Of a DNA stretch of 64,000 bases, positions 8,268-17,231 are shown one piece after another. Each line of letters opens with the position of its first letter. The stretch's first letter is position 1. The DNA lies in contig JACRMQ010000007.1 of assembly GCA_016214905.1 (NCBI GenBank), positions 819,695 to 883,694 on the forward strand, given 5' to 3'. The DNA comes from Ignavibacteriales bacterium (GTDB lineage Bacteria > Bacteroidota > Ignavibacteria > UBA10030 > SZUA-254). The translations under genes and the position numbers were made by a program. Under the pieces are notes generated by a model. It saw nothing but the letters and a program-made list of their open reading frames with translations, made no database searches and had not been told where the DNA came from.

Positions 8268-9878
8268 TCACCGTCTGAAACGCCTACGAATTGCCAACAG
8301 AAACAAAGACAGTAAAATTGCACTTATTATAGACTGAACTATTGATACAGTTCTACTTAAGAGCGTAACTTCAAGGGGATCAAATTTTTGAAAAGTACTA
8401 GCGTGTAGACTTAGTACTAAAGCCTTAGCATAATCATTTATAGGTATTGAAAAATTTGAATTTAAAGATATTTTATATTGAATAAACTCTTTTTGATTAT
8501 TCAATGATCCTTCGACAGGAATTGTAAATCCAGTGAGAAGATATATACAGGGAAACAGAAGAAGAAATAGAAGCATCCATCCAAATGTTCTAATATATCT
8601 TTCACCGTAAAAACTCGTTAATTTATATAATGCTATCAAGCTAAAAATATTTTGTCTTAACCATCGGCAGATTGCATTACTTTTTCGAGCGATTTGGCGT
8701 CTTTGCATCTCCATTGCACCGATGAAAAAATCACCAGCGATATGGTATGCTTTCATATCTTCGTAACTGCTCTGTAATCCTCTGTTCAATTGCTCTATAT
8801 TTATGAGAGTAATTTTATTATTGCCTTTGAACTTTTCCTCGTCATACACCATATGTTTTCGAGTACCCTTAATGAGCCATTGATGTCCAAAAAAACGAAT
8901 TCTCTGAATGTTAGTTCCCATGAAAAGAAAGCGCTTCAAATCAACATTTTTAAAGATTACATATTTAGCCTCTTCTAAAAACACATTCCTAAAATTAAAT
9001 TCTCCTTTGGGATGAATGTTTCTGAGATTAAATTCCCCCATTATCTTAATTTCACTAAAATCTGCATTTCCGAAAAATTCAGTACATTCAAATTTGGTAT
9101 CACCGCTAAAAGATATCCCTTTTATGTCTACTTTGTTTTTGAATATAGTATAGGAGAAATTTGTTTTATGGAGAAATTTTGCTTCAGAGAACTTAACATC
9201 TTTATAAAATATTGTTCCAGCGAAATCAACATAGTTAGTAAATTCAGAATTCAATAAAGATATTTCGCCATAGAATAATGCATTTCTAAATCTAATTGGA
9301 GAATTGCTCTTTATTTCTTCGAATTTAGTTTGACCCCAAAAGGAAGCATTATTTAGCTCAAAATCATTTTTTTCAATCTTCATGTTCTTAAATTGTACAC
9401 CATGATGGAATTCTGCTCGATGGAAATAGGTTGTATTTTCAAAAGATGAGTATCTAAACTCAACAACACCAAAAAATTTTGAAGACATGAAGAATGTAAA
9501 CCCATAAAAGTGTGCACTTTCGAATGATGTATCTCCCTGAAATTTTGCATGATTAAATGATGCCTTTTTATGGAAATATGTCCCATAAAATTTTGCATCA
9601 CCACAAAATTGTGAGTAATCAAAATTGATGTCATGATGAATAGATATGTCTGATAATGTAAAATTAGGAGGGAATATAAAATATTTAAAATCTATAATCT
9701 CCGTTTTGATATTATCGTTTAATAACTTTAATTCTTCAAACAGTTTTTCATTAAATAAAGCGATAGGTTTTTCCATGCAATGGAATATGCATTTTTGTTC
9801 TTCGTTATTCCAAATCTCGCGATTACAAAAGAATGCACCCGCATCACTAGCTTTTACTTGACATGTTGGCATAATCAT
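8268..9878 (-). CDS. pentapeptide-repeat protein with C-terminal pore-like membrane domain
   Basis: 536 residues. The N-terminus has a Cys/His cluster (Cys6, Cys18, Cys30, His33, Cys34) that could bind zinc. Residues about 70-330 are phenylalanine-centred pentapeptide repeats (units such as AKFQG, AHFYG, SKFFG, AEFHH), expected to fold as a right-handed quadrilateral beta-helix. The C-terminus has a transmembrane helix (about 432-452), then a segment ALVLSLHASTFQKFDPLE that resembles a degenerate ion-channel pore loop, then a second helix (about 505-530) and RRRFRR. That order is TM-pore-TM, as in two-helix channels. A pore-forming effector is possible; this is inference. No transmembrane helix lies at the N-terminus. 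Confidence 0.75.
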   Translation of the reverse strand: MIMPTCQVKASDAGAFFCNREIWNNEEQKCIFHCMEKPIALFNEKLFEELKLLNDNIKTEIIDFKYFIFPPNFTLSDISIHHDINFDYSQFCGDAKFYGTYFHKKASFNHAKFQGDTSFESAHFYGFTFFMSSKFFGVVEFRYSSFENTTYFHRAEFHHGVQFKNMKIEKNDFELNNASFWGQTKFEEIKSNSPIRFRNALFYGEISLLNSEFTNYVDFAGTIFYKDVKFSEAKFLHKTNFSYTIFKNKVDIKGISFSGDTKFECTEFFGNADFSEIKIMGEFNLRNIHPKGEFNFRNVFLEEAKYVIFKNVDLKRFLFMGTNIQRIRFFGHQWLIKGTRKHMVYDEEKFKGNNKITLINIEQLNRGLQSSYEDMKAYHIAGDFFIGAMEMQRRQIARKSNAICRWLRQNIFSLIALYKLTSFYGERYIRTFGWMLLFLLLFPCIYLLTGFTIPVEGSLNNQKEFIQYKISLNSNFSIPINDYAKALVLSLHASTFQKFDPLEVTLLSRTVSIVQSIISAILLSLFLLAIRRRFRR

Positions 9879-9987
9879 TTTAATTATTTATTAATGGAAT
9901 AGAAGAAGGTAGTACAAAGTATGAATAAAATCAAGTATATACATTAATGCAGCGGCAGAACAAATTGGATTAAAGCATATTATGTTT

Positions 9988-10380
9988 TTACTTAACATTT
10001 CCCCACTCGTGCTTACATGATTTACATCGCCATTTCGGACTATTCGGAGATATAATGCAGCCTCCTAACATATCCCCATCCCCGATAATCTTTTGAGCAA
10101 ATTCAGAGGGAATTAAACCATAGAAAATTTCTGCCACTTTCTTAGAGTGACATTTAGGACAATCAGATTTTCGTGCCTCATTTTTAACTTTCTCTAAAAA
10201 TATTTTCCATACTAATCCCATTGCAGCGGTACTGGTTGGGAAATATGTATCAGGGGTTATAATGTCTTCAGGTTGTGTATCTAGCATTTCATTGATAATA
10301 TCAGAATAATCTGATTTTACGACCTCTTCAATATCCCTAACGTATTTAGTATAATTTTTGGTGAATTCAATAGCATCCAT
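9988..10380 (-). CDS. small zinc-ribbon protein
   Basis: 130 residues, start at ATG 10378-10380 with GGAGATATT just upstream. The C-terminal half holds two Cys pairs, CPKC and CKSC, about 45 residues apart, in the form KWRCKSCKHEWGN. This is a zinc-ribbon pattern common in small DNA- or protein-binding factors. The N-terminal half is acidic and helical. It lies between the integrase and the pentapeptide gene on the same strand, 109 bp from the latter. Function unknown. Confidence 0.65.
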   Translation of the reverse strand: MDAIEFTKNYTKYVRDIEEVVKSDYSDIINEMLDTQPEDIITPDTYFPTSTAAMGLVWKIFLEKVKNEARKSDCPKCHSKKVAEIFYGLIPSEFAQKIIGDGDMLGGCIISPNSPKWRCKSCKHEWGNVK

Positions 10381-10435
10381 AATATCTCCATTTATAATTT
10401 GGTCTAAGGTACGGTTCTAATTAGTCAATCTCAAG

Positions 10436-11470
10436 TCATGGGTTTAATTCAAGTTGTATTTTATTTATACTTGAATGAAGTTCACTTGATGCCAGGTGAG
10501 AATAGATTTCAGTGACTTTCACGCTAGAATGTCCTAATAGTTTCTGGACTTCATAAATGTTCACACCACCTTGGACTAGCCAAGTTGCGAAAGTATGTCT
10601 TAAGGAGTGGAAGTGTAGCCTCTCATCTAATTTCAGCAATCTGATATATTTTTTAAACTTATGCGAAACATAATTGGGATGGAAGCGCTTCCCCTGATTA
10701 TCAAAGACATATTTACTTATCGGTTTATTTGAAATTTTCTGTAGTAACAATTTAGCAATAAGACTGTTCATCGGAACTGCTCTGCTATTACCTGATTTGG
10801 TCGCAAAATTATCACTATTAGTAACAGTTACCAATTGTTTCTCGAAGTTAACATTTTCCCAAGTAAGATTAAGAATTTCTCCTAAACGCATTCCTGTAAG
10901 GGATGCAAATAAAAACAATTCCTTAAAAACCTGCTCTTTGACTACATGTAACAGTTTTTGGAAATCATCTTTTGAAAGATGGATTAGCAGCTTACTTGGT
11001 ATTTTGAGCTGTGTGGATTTGACAAAAGGATTATCATTAATCAATTGCCACTTGAGTGCAACATTAAAGGCGGCTTTAAGAGAACGAAAATCAATATTCA
11101 CTGTGGTAGGTGAACATTTTTCAAGTCTGATTTTCTTAAATATTTCAACGTCTCGGACTGTATAAGAAGTTAACAATCTATTTTCGCAGATTGAACTGAA
11201 AGCCCTGAATGCCGGTAAATAAATCCTTTTTAAGGTGCTCTGTCGGATTGTATGCGCTTGCAAATCACAGTAGGTTTTAACGAATTGGTCAAATGTTTGT
11301 GATGAATTAGCTGCAACAATTTTATCCTTAAAATCATTTAAAGCCTTTAAGGCTAGATTTTTATTTTTGGTTTGGGCTGAAGTCCATCGTTTCCGACCTT
11401 CAACTATATGTCCTATATACCAGAAACCATTTGAACGTTTATACAGATAGAATTTTTGTGACGAAATCAT
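10436..11470 (-). CDS. tyrosine recombinase (integrase)
   Basis: 344 residues from the ATG at 11468-11470, which has AAAGGAG at ideal distance; the GTG six bases earlier is too close to it. It has the catalytic set of a phage-type integrase: Arg195 (TGMRLGE), Lys225, His288 and Arg291 (HSLRH), His314 (LGHSS), nucleophile Tyr323 (EIYSH). The N-terminal 60 residues are a short arm-type DNA-binding region, followed by a SAM-like core-binding domain (about 55-150). It lies about 80 bp inside the right attachment repeat and should catalyse integration and excision at tRNA-Arg. Confidence 0.93.
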   Translation of the reverse strand: MISSQKFYLYKRSNGFWYIGHIVEGRKRWTSAQTKNKNLALKALNDFKDKIVAANSSQTFDQFVKTYCDLQAHTIRQSTLKRIYLPAFRAFSSICENRLLTSYTVRDVEIFKKIRLEKCSPTTVNIDFRSLKAAFNVALKWQLINDNPFVKSTQLKIPSKLLIHLSKDDFQKLLHVVKEQVFKELFLFASLTGMRLGEILNLTWENVNFEKQLVTVTNSDNFATKSGNSRAVPMNSLIAKLLLQKISNKPISKYVFDNQGKRFHPNYVSHKFKKYIRLLKLDERLHFHSLRHTFATWLVQGGVNIYEVQKLLGHSSVKVTEIYSHLASSELHSSINKIQLELNP

Positions 11471-11549
11471 AGACACTCCTTTTTGTCTACAATCCTGTCT
11501 ACTATGATATGATAACTATTGAAATATGTAGGTAAGTCTTAAATTTGAA

Positions 11550-11593
11550 CAGATCCGAAGTCTGATGCTCTATCCAGTTGAGCTATGGGCGCG
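11550..11593. repeat. right attachment repeat (44 bp)
   Basis: Identical to 371-414, but here it lacks the tRNA 3' half, so it is a fragment and not a functional tRNA. It marks the right end of the element; the DNA beyond 11593 is the original upstream side of tRNA-Arg. Confidence 0.92.
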
Positions 11594-12005
11594 GGAAATT
11601 GTTTTAATTGTAGATCAAAGATACAAAAATTTTGAGTTTATCTCAAATAAAAAAGCTCATTATGAGAAAGCAGAGATAAATATTATTTCTGTAATAATTA
11701 TTGCATGAACCAGATTTTAAGATGGAATCTCCCTAATATATGTAATAATGAATCGATGTGTGTCTGGTTACCCCCTAGAAATCACGACTCTCCCACGTGG
11801 TTTCACTCCGATAGGCACACATCTTTTTATATAAACCTTTCTCTGTTTTACTTTTACTTCCGGGTATAATTAAGCAAATTAATGATTTATCGGGTTATGA
11901 ATTGAGTTTGAATCCTTGCCACTTAGGAAAATATTTTGTATGTTCACAATTATTAAAATCGGGATATTCAATAGATTAATATTCAACATAATCTTGAGGA
12001 GTAAT
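11594..12005 (+). promoter_or_regulatory. repeated non-coding leader, copy A
   Basis: No gene. Three blocks recur before the gene at 14816: AAAAATTTTGAGTTTATCTC near 11628; a structured block with TGTCTGGTTACC and the stem GAAATCAC/GTGGTTTC (11778-11804, 11-nt loop); and TCCTTGCCACTTAG (11913-11926) followed by ATTTTGTATGTT. An outer stem GATGTGTGTC/GGCACACATC (11755-11764 with 11814-11823) closes the structured block and is followed by TTTTT, so this copy could also terminate or attenuate transcription. The last block has the spacing of an FCB-type promoter (TTG then ATTTTG), but that is a guess. Confidence 0.6.
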
Positions 12006-14297
12006 ATGAGATTGTACCTTTGCATTGTCATTCTGACTTTTTCCTTCAATCCGGATCAACTTATTGCTGGAACTGATTTGGTGTCAGTATACGATTCTCT
12101 TCGCACAAGCAAACTTGAGGAAAATAAAGCCGCCCCAATATCAGATGTCCTAATTATGCGCGGAGGCCAGGAAATTTACTTTGCAAACGGTACATTTCGG
12201 CTACTTACACCTGTGCATGGGAAAGTGTTTGGTGCAGTTTTCACGGGACAAGGGACATTCACAATTTTACCTCCATCTTCCACGGAAAGATCTGAATTTG
12301 AACGTCAGTTTGAATGGAGGTTAACCGATGGCAAATATTTTTTTAAATTCGATCGGGCAGTTCTGTGGTTCCAGGATACTTTGCTGGGCGAAATGGGTCT
12401 TAGAAATATTTCCGGGCAAAAAGAAATTGAAAGAATAGAAAACGAAACGCTTGATCGCAGCTTCAAATATATCTCGGATAAATACAATGAAAATGTACTT
12501 CACCATATAATTACTGAATTACTGGAAGAAAATCCTAAGCCCTATTTATTCACACATTTTAGTTCATCTGACAAAAAAGAAATCTTCTTTAGCTATGACC
12601 TGAGAAGATTTGAAGAGGTTAACATTTTTAAACCGCCCCTAGAAGCCTTAACGGGATCACTCTTTGCACTTCAACTTGTTAATTCCTTTCATACTTTTGG
12701 CGAATACCAAAATTTCAAGGAGTATGAACTTGCTCAAGAGGATAAACGTGAATTTGATTTGATCAAGAATGATGTTGAATTATCGATAGAAAAAGGAGGT
12801 CAAACAAGTGCGCGGGCAATATTAAATTTCCATTCTATGGAGAAAAACCGGAAAACAATGAGTTTAATTCTCGATAGTAAATTGATTATCGATTCAGTTC
12901 TTGATTCAGATGGTCAAAAGCTTAGTGTTCACCAGCTTGATGAGAATATCTTCAGATTAATTGGTTTGCCGGAACAAGATTCGACTGATTATACAATAAA
13001 CATTTACTATCATGGAGACTTATTACAACCATTTCGGGGGTTTGGTAGATTCTCTAAATTAACGGGAAGCTTCTACATGTTGTCTACAAGCACCCTTTGG
13101 TACCCGAATCAATTGTTATCCGATGAAACGCTATTTGATGTTACATACAGGTATCCAAAGAATATGTGCCTGGTAGGAGCAGGAAGAAAAGAATCTGAAT
13201 CGGAAGAAAGAGATTTAAGGATTACACGCTATACTATAACGGTACCTACTCTCATTAACTCATTCAGCCTTGGTTTTTATGAGGAAACAAAATTTCAATT
13301 AAGCGATAAAGAACCAATGATATCAGTATTTGATGTCGGTGGGGGTGAACCGCAAAGAGTGGCTGAGGATGTGTCAAACGCTATAAGATTGTTCTCTCAT
13401 CTATTTGGCGGTTGTCCCTATCCCGATCTTAGAGTGACAGCAGGACCATCAGTTCATGGCCAGGCATTTCAAGATTTTATACATTTACCGTGGTTTGAAG
13501 AATACGTGGGGAAACAGTCCGCAGTTATTGAAATTACCCGAGCGCATGAGGTGGCGCACGCATGGTGGGGCCATGGGGTGAAGTCAAAAAGCTACCATGA
13601 CTATTGGCTATCTGAAGCATTGGCCCATTATTCAGCTCTTATGTACGCACCCTTTGTGTTGAAAAATGATAAAGCTTTATTTGATAAACTTGGAGAATGG
13701 AGGGAAAATATTGCCAACCTCAGAGAATATGCGCTTGGTTCAGGACCGAAACTTGGCTCAATCTGGTTAGGATATAGGGCGGCATCCATAAAGACACCGA
13801 ATGATTACACAATTTCCACATACATGAAGGGTGCTTTAGCAATTCACATGCTAAGGATGATGCTGGTCGATCTATCTTCAATGAATGAAGATGTATTTAA
13901 ATCAATGCTAAAAGATTTCTATCAATCGAATATCGGCAAGGAGCTTACGACTAATGATTTTAGAAAATTTGTAGAAAAATACTTCAAAGCAGATATGCAA
14001 TGGTTTTTTGATCAATGGGTCTATGGGACAGAAATTCCGACATTGAAATGCACGAAAACAATTAATAAATCGCCAAACGGAAAATATGTGCTGACAATAT
14101 CGGTTGAGCAGAAGGACGTTACAAATCCATTTATTGTTTATCTCCCATTTGAGTTAAAATATGACAATGGTCAGACAGCCCGAGCAAGATTATTTATTAA
14201 CAAAATGATGAATAATTTTACATATGAACTCGATCTTGAACCGGACGAGGTGACATTCAATATAATGGAATCTGTACTTTGTTCACTTGAAGAATAA
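12006..14297 (+). CDS. secreted M1-family (gluzincin) metallopeptidase-like protein
   Basis: 763 residues from the ATG at 12006, preceded by GAGGAG; translation from here gives a signal peptide (MRLYLCIVILTFSFNPDQL). The longer frame from 11916 would have no signal at its N-terminus. Zinc site HEVAHAWWGH (about 514) with the second glutamate in WLSEALAHY, which is the HEXXH-x18-E pattern of M1. The GAMEN exopeptidase motif is absent; HGQAFQDFIHLPW takes its place, as in other M1-like FCB proteins. It probably acts in the periplasm or outside. It has no T9SS sorting tail, unlike the large secreted proteins elsewhere in the window. Confidence 0.82.
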   Translation: MRLYLCIVILTFSFNPDQLIAGTDLVSVYDSLRTSKLEENKAAPISDVLIMRGGQEIYFANGTFRLLTPVHGKVFGAVFTGQGTFTILPPSSTERSEFERQFEWRLTDGKYFFKFDRAVLWFQDTLLGEMGLRNISGQKEIERIENETLDRSFKYISDKYNENVLHHIITELLEENPKPYLFTHFSSSDKKEIFFSYDLRRFEEVNIFKPPLEALTGSLFALQLVNSFHTFGEYQNFKEYELAQEDKREFDLIKNDVELSIEKGGQTSARAILNFHSMEKNRKTMSLILDSKLIIDSVLDSDGQKLSVHQLDENIFRLIGLPEQDSTDYTINIYYHGDLLQPFRGFGRFSKLTGSFYMLSTSTLWYPNQLLSDETLFDVTYRYPKNMCLVGAGRKESESEERDLRITRYTITVPTLINSFSLGFYEETKFQLSDKEPMISVFDVGGGEPQRVAEDVSNAIRLFSHLFGGCPYPDLRVTAGPSVHGQAFQDFIHLPWFEEYVGKQSAVIEITRAHEVAHAWWGHGVKSKSYHDYWLSEALAHYSALMYAPFVLKNDKALFDKLGEWRENIANLREYALGSGPKLGSIWLGYRAASIKTPNDYTISTYMKGALAIHMLRMMLVDLSSMNEDVFKSMLKDFYQSNIGKELTTNDFRKFVEKYFKADMQWFFDQWVYGTEIPTLKCTKTINKSPNGKYVLTISVEQKDVTNPFIVYLPFELKYDNGQTARARLFINKMMNNFTYELDLEPDEVTFNIMESVLCSLEE

Positions 14298-14378
14298 GAT
14301 GTTCATAAATTTGAGCAAACTACAATCGAAGCCTCCACGAGGATCTCTGATGCGGTTAAGAAGTTTGCTGATGCGTAA
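14298..14378 (+). pseudogene. remnant of a small gene related to the 61-aa gene at 17029
   Basis: Directly after the metallopeptidase stop, in the same frame, an open stretch ends in SDAVKKFADA and a stop. The 61-aa protein at 17029-17214 ends in YDAIKKFAEE. The last 31 nt of the two stretches agree at about 23 positions by eye. The remnant has no start codon. If homologous, it is the decayed 3' end of a paralogue that once followed the metallopeptidase; chance similarity over such a short stretch is possible. Confidence 0.4.
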
Positions 14379-14815
14379 CCTATATAAGTTGGATATCGAA
14401 TGATTATAAAACAAAAAATTTTAAGTTTATCTCGAATGAAATAATTATATGTCGGCAAGATCTACATACCGATTATTGCTAACATAATACTTTAATACGG
14501 TATCTTGCTTGGTACAACTATGTTCTTATTAATGTATTAATTATTCGATTTGTGTCTGGTTACCTTTAGAAATCACGCCCCTCCCACGTGGTTTCACCCC
14601 CAAGCGCACATCCTTATAATCTATTCCTGCCCAAACTCTGATTATAGTTTATTTCCTTGCCACTTAGATAGAAATTTTGTATGTTTCGAGTCAGAATCAT
14701 AACTCCGGGATGTAGAGTTTTTCCCTAATATTGAAATTGAATATGTTGCGATAATTATTTATCGAGGAACAAAAAGCAATAAACAAAATTAGATCAACAA
14801 ATATCGGGAAATCAT
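14379..14815 (+). promoter_or_regulatory. repeated non-coding leader, copy B
   Basis: No gene. It carries the same three blocks as copy A: AAAAATTTTAAGTTTATCTC near 14414; TGTGTCTGGTTACC (14551-14564) with stem GAAATCAC/GTGGTTTC (14569-14595) and loop GCCCCTCCCAC; and TCCTTGCCACTTAG (14654-14667). The inner stem and the loop end CTCCCAC are the same in both copies. The outer stem is weaker and lacks the T-run. Spacing between blocks differs from copy A by about 50 nt, so the blocks rather than the whole region are conserved. Confidence 0.6.
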
Positions 14816-16978
14816 ATGCTAGTATCATTACGACAACTTATAAAAGAAACCAATCGACAATTCAAAAGCTCGGACCCTAATAAAAGAGTGAGTAAATCTT
14901 CTTCTATTACAGATCTATCTATCTCACCCGAAGATAAATCATTACTAAAATCTGCTACGGCTGGTAATGTTGTGAGGAGTGATCTAAACCTAGCGAAAAG
15001 AAAAGAAATGATATTTGCCAAAGGTTTTGAACCCGGGGATTTTGCTTATGACAGAGCCATTGGGAAGAATGATTCCTTGTACAGTAATTTTGCCGAGTTG
15101 ATTGCGTTTACAAAAAGAAAAGTGGGTCGGATTGTAATTAAAGAAGATAATAAAAAAAGTGGCTACGCAACCGGCTTTATGGTCTCTAATCGTTTGATGT
15201 TGACCAACTGGCACGTTTTTAAAAATAAGGAGATGGCAGACGAAAGTGAACTCCATTTTTTTTATGAATATGATGCGCAGGGGCATCCGTTAACACCTGT
15301 TATATTCAGATTTGATACGTCTCACTTTTTTAACAACGAAGAATTAGATTATTGTTTTGTAGCAGTACAACCCTCAGACGTTACGAAAAAATATTCGTTG
15401 GATAGTGTAGGTTATTTATATCTTGATAAAACCTTGGGTAAAATCGGGGATGTGAATGTTGAGCGACTTAATATTATACATCACCCGCAAGGCGACTATA
15501 AGCAAATATCAATTAGAGAAAATACTTTTACTGGGATTAATGCGATAAAAATATTTTATATAACTGATACAGCACGAGGAAGCAGTGGCAGCCCAGTATT
15601 CAACGACCAATGGCAGGTTGTTGGTTTGCATCATAAGAGTATCGCAAAGATGACCGATGATGAGAAAGATTATTTAGATAAGGATGATAATATTATACCG
15701 GTTATAGATGGAAAGATAGATGAATCCAGGATAGTGTGGAAACAAAATGAGGGAATTAGAATAAGCGTGATATTAAATCACTTGCTGCAGATGAACCCAA
15801 ATAACGAAATAATATCTACCCTGGCAATTCCTCCACCATTAGAAAATTTACACTTTGCGATAAATGATGTTGACACTATTCCTGAAAATAAAGGAGATAA
15901 TATTATGGATAACAATTCAAATAATAATATCAATATCAATGTACCAACAAGTGCATTAAGTACCGATCACTCAATTGAAATAAGTTTATCGAGCAAGAAT
16001 GTTTATTCCGGTACCAACTTGAAAACTTCAACAACACAAACCGGAAAGACGAATGAATTATTGCTTGAAGTTGCGAAAGCAGAAAAAGAGCAAGATGCGG
16101 ATTTCAGTAAATGCAAAGGTTATCTTCCAAAGTTTTTAGGGGTAGAAATAAGGTTACCGCGTCCTAAAAAAATCGTGGAAAAACAAATTGCCCGTTTGAA
16201 AGATAATGGAATAGAACTAAAATATTATAAACATAGTGTAATATTTAACGCTGTATCTAAAATGCCGTTTATCAGCGGTGTAAATGTTGAGGGTGACGCT
16301 ACTAAAAGGTTGGATGACAGTAAGCGGAGCGATTATTGGTTGAGAGATAAGCGAATTGATTTAGAATGTCAACTGACCGATAAATTTTATTCGGGTTCAA
16401 ATTTCGATAAGGGGCATATGGCTCGATTCGAAGATGCGAACTGGGGCAACACAGAAGCAGATGCACTTAGGAATGGCATCTATACTTGCTTTTATACCAA
16501 CGCATGTCCGCAGGTGGTAGATCTTAACCGTGCAGGGGGATTATGGGGTAAATTAGAAAAAGCGGTTTTAGAAAAAGGGATAAAAAAAGAACGAAGGAAG
16601 CAAGCAAAAATGAGTGTCTTTAACGGACCTATTTTTAATGAAGATAAAGATCGGATATTTAAAGGTGTTATAATACCGATGGAATATTATAAAATAATAT
16701 TATGGTTGAACGATGATAATAAACTAAAAGCTACCGCCTTTAAATTATCGCAGGAAACGTTAGTGGATGATATTAAATTTGATGAGAGTATGCGTATTGA
16801 GGAAGAAGCGTTGGATATTGATAAAGATGTAGTGTTTAAAAATTATCAATGTAGTATTAAAAGTCTGGCATCACTGACTAATATAGATTTCAAACAATTA
16901 GAGCAATATGATACTTTTAAATCTAATAATGGCGGTGAAGAAATATTTATTGATAATGAAGAAACGATGTTGCTGTAA
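14816..16978 (+). CDS. trypsin-like protease fused to DNA/RNA non-specific endonuclease
   Basis: 720 residues, no signal peptide or transmembrane helix. Residues about 100-280 are a trypsin-like (Trypsin_2/V8-type) domain with the catalytic triad His133 (LTNWHVF), Asp178 (ELDYCF) and Ser257 (RGSSGSP). A low-complexity Asn-rich linker (about 363-385) follows. Residues about 430-690 are a beta-beta-alpha-metal endonuclease (NUC1/NucA family) with DKGHMAR (His about 533) and the downstream NRAGGLWGKLE that completes the metal site. Both active sites look intact. Proteolysis and nucleic-acid cleavage in one cytoplasmic chain suggest a suicide or defence effector. Leader B precedes it; two small genes follow. 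Confidence 0.85.
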   Translation: MLVSLRQLIKETNRQFKSSDPNKRVSKSSSITDLSISPEDKSLLKSATAGNVVRSDLNLAKRKEMIFAKGFEPGDFAYDRAIGKNDSLYSNFAELIAFTKRKVGRIVIKEDNKKSGYATGFMVSNRLMLTNWHVFKNKEMADESELHFFYEYDAQGHPLTPVIFRFDTSHFFNNEELDYCFVAVQPSDVTKKYSLDSVGYLYLDKTLGKIGDVNVERLNIIHHPQGDYKQISIRENTFTGINAIKIFYITDTARGSSGSPVFNDQWQVVGLHHKSIAKMTDDEKDYLDKDDNIIPVIDGKIDESRIVWKQNEGIRISVILNHLLQMNPNNEIISTLAIPPPLENLHFAINDVDTIPENKGDNIMDNNSNNNININVPTSALSTDHSIEISLSSKNVYSGTNLKTSTTQTGKTNELLLEVAKAEKEQDADFSKCKGYLPKFLGVEIRLPRPKKIVEKQIARLKDNGIELKYYKHSVIFNAVSKMPFISGVNVEGDATKRLDDSKRSDYWLRDKRIDLECQLTDKFYSGSNFDKGHMARFEDANWGNTEADALRNGIYTCFYTNACPQVVDLNRAGGLWGKLEKAVLEKGIKKERRKQAKMSVFNGPIFNEDKDRIFKGVIIPMEYYKIILWLNDDNKLKATAFKLSQETLVDDIKFDESMRIEEEALDIDKDVVFKNYQCSIKSLASLTNIDFKQLEQYDTFKSNNGGEEIFIDNEETMLL

Positions 16979-17028
16979 CGAAAAATTAATCATAAGAAAC
17001 ACAAACAGTAATCTACAAAGGAAATATT

Positions 17029-17214
17029 ATGGAAGAAACAAAACAAAATGTTGAACCGGTAATCGGTGAATTTAAAGGTAAACCGACAATTAGAATCCCG
17101 ATCGTTGACAATCCGTCACCCGATACAGCGTGGCATTGGTTTACGTTCGGCAAAAGCAAAGCGAAAGCGGTTGTTAAATTTTATGATGCTATAAAAAAGT
17201 TTGCAGAAGAATAA
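17029..17214 (+). CDS. small conserved-looking protein after the protease-nuclease gene
   Basis: 61 residues with AAAGGAAAT upstream. The N-terminal half is polar and the C-terminal half helical (TFGKSKAKAVVKFYDAIKKF). It lies 50 bp after the protease-nuclease and appears to share its C-terminus with the remnant at 14298-14378. No family recognised. A role as inhibitor or partner of the upstream enzyme is inferred from position alone. Confidence 0.6.
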   Translation: MEETKQNVEPVIGEFKGKPTIRIPIVDNPSPDTAWHWFTFGKSKAKAVVKFYDAIKKFAEE

Positions 17215-17231
17215 CAAACAGGAGAATAAAG

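Larger units (their letters stand above)
371..11593. mobile_element. integrative element inserted in tRNA-Arg, about 11.2 kb
   Basis: Bounded by perfect 44-bp direct repeats taken from the tRNA-Arg 5' half, with a tyrosine recombinase immediately inside the right repeat. Genes read inward from the left (HTH, nuclease-like, RepA-like, protease, small protein on plus) and from the right (integrase, zinc ribbon, pentapeptide protein, PLD, methyltransferase on minus), converging near 5.6 kb. There are no capsid, portal, terminase, relaxase or type IV secretion genes, so it is not a complete prophage or conjugative element. The RepA-like ATPase suggests it may replicate when excised. Its cargo is mainly defence-like. 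Confidence 0.9.

Noticed and set aside
371-11593. Complete prophage
   Set aside because: No capsid, tail, portal or terminase genes; only integrase, replication-like and defence-like genes.
11594-11749. Second tRNA-Arg at the right repeat
   Set aside because: Only the 5' 43 nt are present; the 3' half and acceptor partner are missing.
11755-11823. Known riboswitch or tRNA-like element
   Set aside because: The sequence does not match the cobalamin, TPP, SAM or preQ1 motifs I looked for.
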